Origin: Mesorhizobium huakuii
GTDB taxonomy: Bacteria; Pseudomonadota; Alphaproteobacteria; Rhizobiales; Rhizobiaceae
Direction: 5' to 3'
Assembly: GCF_014189455.1 (NCBI RefSeq)
Contig: NZ_CP050297.1
Span: 1 to 64,000, forward strand
DNA: 64,000 bases
The translations under genes and the position numbers were made by a program. Below the pieces are notes generated by a model. It ran no database searches, had not been told where the DNA came from, and was given only the letters and a program-made list of their open reading frames with translations. Positions 1-7,414 of the stretch are shown piece after piece; the stretch's first letter is position 1; each line of letters opens with the position of its first letter.

Positions 1-259
1 AAGGGCCAACCTAGCGTCCTCGCGCGGTGGTTTATCAAAACGACGCATTCGTCACAGAATGATCAGGCTGCATGGCAATAATGCGCCGCAAGTCCGACGT
101 TCGGGTACAATGTGCCTCCTCCTGGAAGCGGACAGTTTAGTCAGACAGATTGGACGGTCGGCAGTCAGCCATGATGTCCTCCCGAAGGCTGACTTTGCGT
201 GGTGCCGAGAGTGCGGCTGCATTGGAGCAAAATAGGGTCAGCCGACTCGTGGCGCTGGG
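1..259. other. left-edge stretch without a recognisable gene
   Basis: This segment lies downstream of the stop codon of the broken ATPase gene. Short open frames exist on both strands, but none has a recognisable motif or a convincing ribosome binding site. I see no inverted repeat or tRNA here. Confidence 0.4.
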
Positions 260-868
260 CTACATCATGGCAAGGAACGGATTTATGGTATCAAGGATTC
301 CGGGGTACTGATCCGGCGACAAGGCCGACAGTTCGTCGACGAGTTCGATCACATCGCCGTCTTCCACCACCTGATCGTGAAGCCTCACTGTGCCCAGGAT
401 CGTCTGCCCGTTGTCCGGACGGCTGCTGAGGATGAGCGCAATCATCGCTGCCACGTTTGTGGTGTCCTGGTCCTGCTGGTTCGGGCTATCGATGATCATG
501 GGCGCCGTGAGGGCAGACGAAAACTTAAAGACAGTCTTCATAAGCGCGAGATGATAAGCGAGGACTGCGCGGGGCTGGTCGCTTCCCGTGTCGTTGACCT
601 TGCGGACGATTTTGCTCGCGCTGTCGAGGTCGATCTTGCGAACATTGAGCGTGCGCAGGAAACCGATCATGAGCTGCGCGTAGTAGGCCTCGATCTCCTT
701 TCTACGCTTCTTGTCGTCAAGCTTCTTCACCTCGGCGTCGATCTCAACGATCTCACCAGCCCTCTTGTCGACTTCCGCACGGATGTCGTTGAGCTGCGAG
801 TCAAAAAAGACCTCTCGCCATGTTTGCGCTGGCGTTCTCGATAACCTCTTTAAGCGTCAGGTCCCCTT
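260..868 (-). pseudogene. 3' part of IS-interrupted SMC-like ATPase (LmuB-like), ATP-binding C-terminal lobe
   Basis: This is the distal half of the ATPase gene that starts at 5134. Removing the IS66 element (877-4059) and one target repeat joins codons ...L-A-E-K to E-G-D-L-T-L-K-E-V-I-E-N in frame, so the two parts were one gene. The piece carries a coiled-coil-like charged stretch followed by APMIIDSPNQQ, which looks like the Walker B/D-loop of SMC/Rad50-type ATPases. A second lesion is visible: at about 811-815 the frame shifts by one base (...ANMAR then VFFDSQLNDIRAEV...), leaving an open frame of 156 codons from 730 to the stop at 260. The product cannot be made intact. Family assignment rests on motifs and on the neighbouring DUF4297 gene. 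Confidence 0.75.
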
Positions 869-876
869 CCTTCTCC
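869..876. repeat. 8-bp target site duplication, left copy (CCTTCTCC)
   Basis: CCTTCTCC immediately precedes the left inverted repeat of the IS66 element, and the identical octamer follows its right end at 4060-4067. Eight-base duplications are the norm for IS66. An intact pair means the insertion is simple and probably recent. Confidence 0.93.
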
Positions 877-933
877 GTAAGCGGTGCGCGAAGGCACCTT
901 GCAATAGGCCGATGAACATGGAGTTTTCGGGCC

Positions 934-1371
934 ATGACATTGGAACATGCAAGGGGCGATCTGGTCGCCGAGTTAAGCGGTGCCGCGGCGGCCGAAGATC
1001 GTGCAACGATGCCCGGGCGCTCGCGGCAACGGAGGCTATGGAGTTGCACCGAGAAGCGCGCGTTGGTCGACCTGGCGAGCGCGGCGGGGTCGTCGGTGAC
1101 GGAGGTCGCGGAAGCGTTCGGCGTAGCTCCATCCCAGCTCTATGCCTGGCGCAAGCAGATGGCCGGCGGCGAGCTCGATACCGATCAGGCGATGGCAACT
1201 TTCGCACGGATCGAAGTGAACGATCTGCCCGAGGTCGAGCGTCCGGTCGCCGATTGCCCGGACCCGGCCGGCAGGATCGTCGTGGCCTTTCCGAGCGGCA
1301 CGCGATTGCGGATCGACGGGATCGTCGATCCGACAGCACTGCGCATCGTTCTGGCGGAGGTGACCAGGTGA
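934..1371 (+). CDS. tnpA: IS66 accessory protein TnpA (OrfA)
   Basis: The 145-residue protein has the IS66 OrfA layout: an N-terminal helix-turn-helix around residues 35-70 (...VTEVAEAFGVAPSQLYAWRKQM), a linker, and a C-terminal segment ending LRIVLAEVTR. OrfA is a DNA-binding helper of IS66 transposition. The ATG at 934 gives the same N-terminus as the homologue in copy B (53444). Its TGA overlaps the GTG of tnpB (GTGA), the usual coupling in this family. Confidence 0.9.
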   Translation: MTLEHARGDLVAELSGAAAAEDRATMPGRSRQRRLWSCTEKRALVDLASAAGSSVTEVAEAFGVAPSQLYAWRKQMAGGELDTDQAMATFARIEVNDLPEVERPVADCPDPAGRIVVAFPSGTRLRIDGIVDPTALRIVLAEVTR

Positions 1372-1719
1372 TCACGGTGGTGCCGACCGACCGGATTTAT
1401 CTGTGCTGCGGCGCGACCGACATGCGCCGCGGGATCAACAGCCTGGCGCGGATGGTGCAGCAGGTGCTCGCGCTCAACCCGCACACCGGCGCGATCTTCT
1501 GCTTCCGTGGACGCAAGGGTCATATCATCAAGATTCTGGCGCATGACGACCAGGGGGTTCTGTCTGTTCACCAAGCGGCTTACCGATGGTTGTTTTGCCT
1601 GGCCAACTACCAGGGATCAGGTCGCCGTGTCGCTCACCAAGGCGCAGCTTTCGCTGCTTTTGGACGGGATCGATTGGCGCCGACCGAGCAAGATTTATCG
1701 ACCGCGTTTGGCTGGCTGA
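1368..1719 (+). pseudogene. tnpB: IS66 TnpB (OrfB), frameshifted
   Basis: The N-terminal part begins at GTG 1368 (MITVVPTDRIYLCCGATDMRRGINSLARMV...), a clear IS66 OrfB signature. The frame is lost in a run of five Gs at about 1551-1557 and resumes one base later as GFCLFTKRLTDGCFAWP...LLDGIDWRRPSKIYRPRLAG, ending at 1719. The span is 352 nt, one more than a multiple of three, so a single base has been gained. Copy B of the same gene is 350 nt, one base short, implying an ancestral 351-nt gene. Confidence 0.85.
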
Positions 1720-1790
1720 TTTTGATGTTTCTAATTGATTTTGTGTTGATTCTTCTTCCGTAACGAGGGTCTTTCGGGTATGTAATTTGG

Positions 1791-3373
1791 GTGTCGGAAC
1801 AAGCTCCCTCAACCGCTGATTTCTTCGCCCGGATCGCCCTTCTGGAGGCGGCCGTTTCTGCCCGTGACATCACCATCGCCGAACGCGATGAGCAGCTTCG
1901 AAGAGAGCGCGCCGAGGCCGCACTTCGCATCCAGCGCCTGCAGCTGCGGATCGATCGCTTCAACCGCAAGGCCTTCGGCCGTTCGTCCGAGAAGCTCGGC
2001 CAGATGCTGCTCGAACTCGAAGATCTCGAGACCGATTTCGCCGCCAGCGTGCCGGATCTCGAGCTGCCCATCGTTGCTGACACCGACAAGGTCCGGGTGT
2101 TGCCGGTGCGTAAGTTCAACCCCAACCTGCCGCGCAAGCGGGTCGTTCGCGAGCCGTCTTGCGCATGCTGCCCGGGCTGCGGCGGCGATCTGCGCGCCAT
2201 GGGCGAAGATGGCGACGAGATGCTCGATCTGGTCGCCCAGGCCTGGCAGGTTATGGAGACCATTCGACCCAAGTACAGCTGCCGGACCTGCGATAAAATC
2301 ATCCAGGCGCCGGCGCCAGCCAAGGCCATTGCACGCGGTAAGCTCAGCTATGCCGCGCTCGCCCATATCATGATGGCCAAGTGGGGTTATCATCTGCCCT
2401 TCTACCGTCAGGTACAGATGATGGCCGCCAAGGGCGTCGATATCGAGCGTTCCACGCTTGCGCGCAGCGCCGGCTACGCCGCCGCTTTGCTCGATCCCAT
2501 CTACAATCGCATCCGTGAGATCGGCCGTACCCGCAGCAAGATTCACACCGACGACACGCGGCTTCCGATCCTGGCGCCCGGCACCGGCAAGACCCACAAG
2601 GGCGCGCTCTGGGTTTATGTCGCCGACGACCGCAACTCGGGTTCGAAGGAGCCGCCGATCGCCTGGTATCGCGCCACCATGGGCCGCGCCGGCGAGAGCG
2701 TGATGAGCGAACTCGCCGGATTTGCCGGCACCCTCCAAGCCGACGGATTCAGCGGCTATAACCAGCTCTACAAGGGCGGCGCCATTCGAGAAGCAGCCTG
2801 CCTGGCCCATCTGCGTCGCAAGATATTCGACGTTCACGACAGCCAGCCGACCGAGCTCAGCACGACGGCCATGGCTGGTATCCAGGCGATCTACCGGATC
2901 GAGGAAGAGATACGGGGCTCCCGCCCGCCGAGCGATTGGCCGCACGACGAAGGCGGACCCGACCACTGGTTCGCGCGCTGCGACGACAGCTCATGCGCCA
3001 GGGCAAGGGTTTGTCGCGCCATGCCGATATCGCCAAGGCCTTCGCCTATGGCACCAGGCGATGGCGCGCGTTCAATCGCTTCCTCTACGATGGCCAGCTC
3101 GAGCCCGACAACCTGATCGCGGAGCGGGCGATTCGTGGATTTACGGTCGGCAGGCGCAATTGGCTCTTCTCGGGCAGCTTCGCCGCGGCAGAGCGGTCAG
3201 CGGTCGTGCTCAGCATCATTGAGACCTGCAAGCTCTGCGGCGTCGATGCCGAAGCCTACATGGCCGACGTCACCGAGCGCATCCAGAATGATTGGCCAGC
3301 CTCGCGCTGGGACGAACTGATGCCGTGGAATTGGGTGCGCCGCCAAGAGATGCAGCTCTCCTTGGCGGCATGA
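1791..3373 (+). pseudogene. tnpC: IS66 transposase TnpC, frameshifted
   Basis: A GTG at 1791 opens a frame (MSEQAPSTADFFARI...) with the IS66 transposase layout: a coiled-coil/leucine-zipper start, the FGRSSEKL motif, a zinc-finger block (CACCPGCGG...CRTCDK) and the DDE catalytic domain (IHTDDTRLPIL...ADGFSGYNQLY). The frame breaks near 2915-2935, where one A present in copy B (GGGGACTCCCG) is missing (GGGGCTCCCG). The C-terminal part continues in another frame to 3373 (...FVGRRNWLF-type block ...WNWVRRQEMQLSLAA). Full length would be 527 codons, as in copy B. Confidence 0.88.
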
Positions 3374-3974
3374 GCGCGCTCGATGACATGGCGCTGTCGG
3401 ACGAGGCGCTCGAGGCCTGGATGGCCGCCAAGACCAACCGCCCGCTGGTGCGGACCATGTCGGCGCTGGATGGCTTCGTAACGGCGGCGGTCACCGGGCC
3501 GCGCTACCCGGACCCGCAAGACTGGATGTGCCCGCTCATGGGGTTGCCGCGCGACGTCCTGGCCAAAGGGTCTGCAACCGATCACGCCGTGTTTGCCAGC
3601 GTCGCCAGGATCCACAACCGGATCAACGAGACGCTCTTCGACAGACCGCAGGATTATGCGCCCCGATTCGCAACCAAGCCCAGCGGCGGCATCGACCCCC
3701 GGCCGTGGTGCCAGGGGTTCTACGCGGCCATGAATCTCAACATCAAAAGCTGGAGACGGCTACTCGACCTCGACAACCCCAACCACGGCCTGCTGCTGCC
3801 GATCCTGATCTACTGCGTCGACAAAAGGGGAGGCCCGTCCTCGGCAAGCCCAGGCCGGGGCCCGAGACCGCGCGCTTCATCGAGCATGAGGCCTACAAAG
3901 ACATCGCCCTCGTCATCCCCGCACTGCGCGAACTCCACTACGTCACCCGCTATGGCTATGGCAACCCGGAGTGA
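3370..3974 (+). pseudogene. UPF0149/YecA-like passenger protein of IS66, frameshifted
   Basis: The ATG at 3370 overlaps the tnpC stop (ATGA). The product (MSALDDMALSDEALEAWMA...CPLMGLPRDVLAKGSA...) resembles the UPF0149/YecA-like protein often carried as a fourth gene by rhizobial IS66 elements. The frame changes at AAAAGGGG (about 3826-3833): LIYCVDKRGG is followed by GRPVLGKPRPGPETARFIEHEAYKDIALVIPALREL in the -1 frame, ending at 3974. Copy B has exactly the same frame change, so the defect, or a frameshift mechanism, predates duplication of the element. Confidence 0.72.
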
Positions 3975-4018
3975 TCGCCGCCGGCGCGCCGACTAACGGC
4001 TGACCTACCATAGACGCA

Positions 4019-5134
4019 TCACAAGACGATATTGGGAGGTGCCTTGGCGCACCGCTTACCCTTCTCCGCAAGAGTTCCCGAAACCTTTTCGATAAGCGCG
4101 TCAGTGTCGTGAAGGCGCGTCTCTACCTTTTCTGCCCTCTTCCGAACAACGACCAGGCGGTCATGCTGGTCGCGAAGGAATTGAGCGCAGGCTTCACGGT
4201 CGTCGAGGATGGAGAACTTGTGCGTGAAATCGTTGTCGTGGACGGTTCCGCAGGTAGGGCAAAAAATCTCTGCCTCGGCCTTCGAGGCGTAGATATAATC
4301 CTTGCCAAGTTCTTCCATCGCGAGGCGAGCGATCCTCATCTGCTCCGTCACGAGTTCTCGTTCGTCAACGATGTCGGCGAGCTCCGCAGTGCTCTTCAGC
4401 CTTGCCGCCCGGAGTTTGCGAAGCTCCACGAGAAGGCGGTCTACGGATTCGCGATGCTCGAGCTCGGTGAATTCCGTCCCGGTGAAAGCCGGTTGGAGAT
4501 TCAGCTTGGCGACGGCCTTTTCCAGCACCTGCCGATCGCGGCCAAGTTCAGCAATCTCCAACTGGACAGCGGTTTTCCTTGCCTGGAGTTCATAGTATCT
4601 GTTCGGCCTAATGCCGGAATGGAACTCGACGACGGACTTGCGAGGGTTCTTGTACTGGCCTCGGTTGTCAAAGGATTCGAGGGACTGCTTCCAGCCGCTG
4701 TCTTGGTCGATACAGAACGGCATGAACATGTAGGCGGGCGGCGGCGTCTCCGTCACGCCGGACTTGTTCGGCAGCACAAGACCGAAATCAAGCATTTTTG
4801 CCAGAAACGGACCTAGTTTCGATGTGACGCTCCTCGTCGCGATGAGCAGATTGCCATTTTCGTCAAAAACGCCGAACGCCGAGCCGTCCCTGATGATCGA
4901 GCGGCGTTCGCCGTCGATCGAGAAAGACACGCGGGCCTTCACCTTCGCCTTAACCCACTCCGGATGCATCCTGACCGGCGCGCCAAAAGCCCAGTAAAGG
5001 CTCTTTATGACCGAAGATTTTCCGACGTCATTCTCGCCGATGATCACCGTCAGTCGGGGATGAAACTTGACTGTCCTTCCCTTGCGCTCGACGGTCGACA
5101 GGAGTTCTAACTTCTCGAAGCGCAAGTTTTTCAT
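4019..5134 (-). pseudogene. 5' part of IS-interrupted SMC-like ATPase (LmuB-like), Walker A lobe and zinc hook
   Basis: The N-terminal part has a Rad50/SMC-like head with Walker A IGENDVGKSS at residues 32-41. Long charged helical segments follow, then a zinc-hook CPTCGTVHDNDF near residue 290. This is the architecture of LmuB, the ATPase of Lamassu anti-phage/anti-plasmid systems; LmuB is thought to sense foreign DNA and release its nuclease partner. The ATG at 5134 lies 48 bp after the stop of the nuclease gene, so the two form an operon. The last codons before the stop at 4019 are read from IS66 inverted-repeat DNA. Other zinc-hook ATPases of two-gene defence systems remain possible. Confidence 0.78.
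4060..4067. repeat. 8-bp target site duplication, right copy (CCTTCTCC)
   Basis: The octamer is identical to 869-876 and immediately follows the right inverted repeat of IS66 copy A. Confidence 0.93.
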
Positions 5135-5181
5135 GGTTCTTCAATCTGAGATTTCTCACGAGCTGTTGAAATCGTTCGCTG

Positions 5182-6270
5182 CTAGACATCGTGGAACTCG
5201 TAAAGGATGACGGCGCGGAGGTAGTCGTCGCTCACGGTCGTGTCCCAGAGGGGAGCGAGTTGCCGAACCTCCGGAAGAGCAGCGTCTACCTCCTTCAAGA
5301 GATCGTGGAGTCCCGCGATATGGGTCGCAACAACTTCCCGAACGGCCTTCTTGAATCTTTGCGGCCCAGGTCCGTAGCGGGAACGACGGTCGTTGACGTA
5401 GAGCTTCCAGGCGGCACCGATGTCGCGCCGTCGGACGATGTTAGATATCTGCGGCGCGATTTCCACCCAATCGACCGCCTCCGCGCGCTTCTTCTTGAAC
5501 TCCTCCAGACGGTCGTCGATCAGCTTTCGTGTCACGAAGGAATCCGACATGGTGGCGAAGCTGGTGAAATCGACGTTCATGCGCTCCCGCTGGCGGCATT
5601 CCTCAAGAAGCATGAGAGCGAAGGCGTAGGTGCTGGTCTCCGTCATACCGGTCTGCTCGATCACGAACTTTTGGACGGCGCCCATGATCGTGTCGCTGAA
5701 GCTGGCGAGATTCATACTGGAGCAGCAGAAGTGGAAAAGCTTCGAATGCTCGTCTTGGAAGTCGGGATCTTGCTCCTTCAGACGCTTCCGAAAAGCTTGG
5801 ATCTTGGCTGTCGCGGCGGTGTCGAAATTCGTTTCGTCGTGACCGGCTGCGAGGTCTGAGCAAATTTGATTGGTGACGAAGACCAGCCTGTCGGTATGGT
5901 CCGGAAATCTCTTGAAGTTGTCGTACATCTTGGCGGCGTACGAGAGCTTCTTCTCCAGCGGCGGGTCGCCGGGCTTTTCCTTCGTCTTCTTCCCCTTCGC
6001 GCCCAAGGATGCCGAAATGCTGGAAAGCGTCCACGAGCCGATCTTCTGCGTCTTCACCTGAAAGAACGTGACCTTCGTGGGGCTGCTGATGCTGTCGAGT
6101 TCGAGAACGTCGTCATGAAATTCGAATGCGATCCCGAAGTCGGCGCCGCTCTTATGGAGCTGGATTATCCGGGACAGGCCCCAGGCCGCTTGGTATTCGA
6201 ACCTTTCCACCGCAAGCTTGCCGCCCTGCTCGCGCTGAGGCTCCTTGAGGAGATCTTGCCTTATGTCCAA
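5182..6270 (-). CDS. DUF4297/Cap4-type dsDNA nuclease (LmuA-like effector)
   Basis: The 362-residue protein opens with the DUF4297 fold: GKLAVERFEYQAAWGLSRII, then the PD-(D/E)xK-like core E50-F-H-D-D-V followed by FFQVKTQ (Q71, K73). Cap4/DUF4297 domains are non-specific DNA endonucleases used as effectors in CBASS and in Lamassu-Cap4. The helical C-terminal part (about residues 130-362) would mediate complex formation. It is the first gene of an operon with the SMC-like ATPase that follows, matching lmuA-lmuB gene order without an lmuC. The reading frame is intact, but the partner is destroyed by an IS element, so a nuclease without its controller may remain. Confidence 0.8.
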   Translation of the reverse strand: MDIRQDLLKEPQREQGGKLAVERFEYQAAWGLSRIIQLHKSGADFGIAFEFHDDVLELDSISSPTKVTFFQVKTQKIGSWTLSSISASLGAKGKKTKEKPGDPPLEKKLSYAAKMYDNFKRFPDHTDRLVFVTNQICSDLAAGHDETNFDTAATAKIQAFRKRLKEQDPDFQDEHSKLFHFCCSSMNLASFSDTIMGAVQKFVIEQTGMTETSTYAFALMLLEECRQRERMNVDFTSFATMSDSFVTRKLIDDRLEEFKKKRAEAVDWVEIAPQISNIVRRRDIGAAWKLYVNDRRSRYGPGPQRFKKAVREVVATHIAGLHDLLKEVDAALPEVRQLAPLWDTTVSDDYLRAVILYEFHDV

Positions 6271-6379
6271 GTATCACCCCGAATCAAGAAGATTTTTACA
6301 TCCTATACGTGCCCGGCGGGCGCGGCACCCATTTGTAAATCGAAAGTTATAGTAGCGAAAGGATATCCCGCGCCAGAGG

Positions 6380-6764
6380 CACGTGTGCCGCTTGAGCACG
6401 AGATAGACAGCCAGTCTCTTCGCGAGTCACTGCTTCGCTATGCCCACGCATTCCTCGTCCAGTCGTCCCGGACCGCACTGGTCAACGGCCATTCGAAAAA
6501 TCGAGGAGCGGTTGGCCCGCTGGCTACTGATGGTCCAAGACCGCGCCGATGGAAACAAGATCTACCTGACGCATGAATTTCTGGCGACCATGCTTGGTGC
6601 CCGGCGCCCTGGCGTTACCATCGCCCTGCAAATGCTTGAATATCGGGGCTCGTTCACGCCAAACGCGGCGAGATCACAATTGTCGATCGCGTTGGAATGA
6701 TAAACTCACACACGGTGCTTACGGCGAGGAAGAACAAAGTCACTTCGGCCTAGCCTCCGCCTAA
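6380..6764 (+). pseudogene. Crp/Fnr-family regulator, C-terminal remnant in several frames
   Basis: Three frames in succession encode pieces of one Crp/Fnr effector-domain end and winged helix: LRESLLRYAHAFLVQSSRTAL (about 6415-6485), then RLARWLLMVQDRADGNKIYLTHEFLATMLGARRPGVTIALQ (about 6508-6640), then EEEQSHFGLASA up to 6764. The helix-turn-helix is well preserved, but the cyclic-nucleotide-like N-terminal half is absent and at least two frameshifts are present. Complete homologues are about 230 residues. No function is expected. Confidence 0.7.
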
Positions 6765-6847
6765 CTGTTCGGAATAGGGCAAACCCTTGCAGGCTGCCGA
6801 ATTGGTGCCATAAATCGTGTTGGTGTGGGTTTCAGGGAGGAACTCGC

Positions 6848-7093
6848 ATGACCGACACTTTTCACACCGTCACGGTTGAAAGAGCCGCCGAAGCCTATGT
6901 GCGCTCTAGAGGCAAAGCCCACTTCCTCTCCATCGCACAGGCGATCCGCGCCATCCGAACGCTCATGCCGGCATGCAAAGCTACCGATCGCGACCTGGAG
7001 GAGTTACTGGCGGAAGCATCCATTATTCACGGTGTGCCCGTCGCGTTCGATTTAAACACAGCTGTGGCCGCACAACCACGTCTCCATTCATAG
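6848..7093 (+). CDS. small orphan protein, paralogue of the next gene
   Basis: The 81-residue protein starts at ATG 6848, preceded by GGAGG at 6836-6840 with good spacing. It has no signal peptide or membrane segment. Its core (FLSIAQAIRAIRTLMPACKATDRDLEELLAEASIIHGVPVAFD) aligns with the core of the next gene, suggesting a small helical family with a conserved T-D-x-[DE]-L-x-x-L motif. I do not recognise a function. Small proteins of this kind are frequent in rhizobial accessory DNA. Confidence 0.65.
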   Translation: MTDTFHTVTVERAAEAYVRSRGKAHFLSIAQAIRAIRTLMPACKATDRDLEELLAEASIIHGVPVAFDLNTAVAAQPRLHS

Positions 7094-7101
7094 GCCGGAG
7101 A

Positions 7102-7317
7102 TTGCCCGCGCTCGCGCAGACGCCTACCTTATCGGACGTTCGCCAAGCGATTGTCCGTCATCTGATCGACAATATCGGCAGCCCGATTATTTCGATATCC
7201 GAGGTTAGCCACACCGTGAGGAGAATGCTTCCCCTTTGCGAACTCACGGACTGGGAACTTGGCGATCTCATTGCGCGAAGCGCGGTCGATGCGGGATTTG
7301 CGCTTGAACTCGATTGA
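7102..7317 (+). CDS. small orphan protein, paralogue of the preceding gene
   Basis: The open frame runs through from upstream, but the part resembling its neighbour begins near TTG 7102 (LPALAQTPTLSDVRQAIVRHLIDNIG...). That start gives 71 residues and a gap of only 8 bp after the previous gene. The core IISISEVSHTVRRMLPLCELTDWELGDLIARSAVDAGFALELD parallels the previous protein, consistent with tandem duplication. The start codon is uncertain. The function is unknown. Confidence 0.5.
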   Translation: MPALAQTPTLSDVRQAIVRHLIDNIGSPIISISEVSHTVRRMLPLCELTDWELGDLIARSAVDAGFALELD

Positions 7318-7414
7318 GACCTCGGCACTGCCCGAAACGCGCGGCCCCGCCGCCATGACGTGTGCGGCAAGGTCACGGTAAACAATGACCTCTCCGCCGC
7401 ATCGAAATGCTAGC

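Larger units (their letters stand above)
877..4059 (+). mobile_element. IS66-family insertion sequence, copy A (3183 bp)
   Basis: The ends are near-perfect inverted repeats: GTAAGCGGTGCGC at the left and its complement GCGCACCGCTTAC at the right, bounded by an exact 8-bp duplication. Inside are four genes in the order tnpA, tnpB, tnpC and a UPF0149-type passenger. A second copy (53387-56562) is very similar throughout. In this copy tnpB, tnpC and the passenger each carry a frameshift, so it is probably not autonomous, although copy B still encodes an intact TnpC that could act on its ends. Confidence 0.93.

Noticed and set aside
711..1763. 350-codon open frame spanning the IS66 left end
   Set aside because: Its N-terminal 220 codons are a shadow of tnpA; only the tail is tnpB.
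1809..2966. 385-codon minus-strand frame opposite tnpC
   Set aside because: Antisense shadow of a GC-rich transposase gene; the same appears opposite copy B (54224-55531).
3820..3840. Programmed -1 frameshift heptamer at AAAAGGGG in the IS66 passenger gene
   Set aside because: The codon phase (GAC AAA AGG GG) does not fit X-XXY-YYZ, so a classical slippery site is not supported; it is kept only as a shared frame change.
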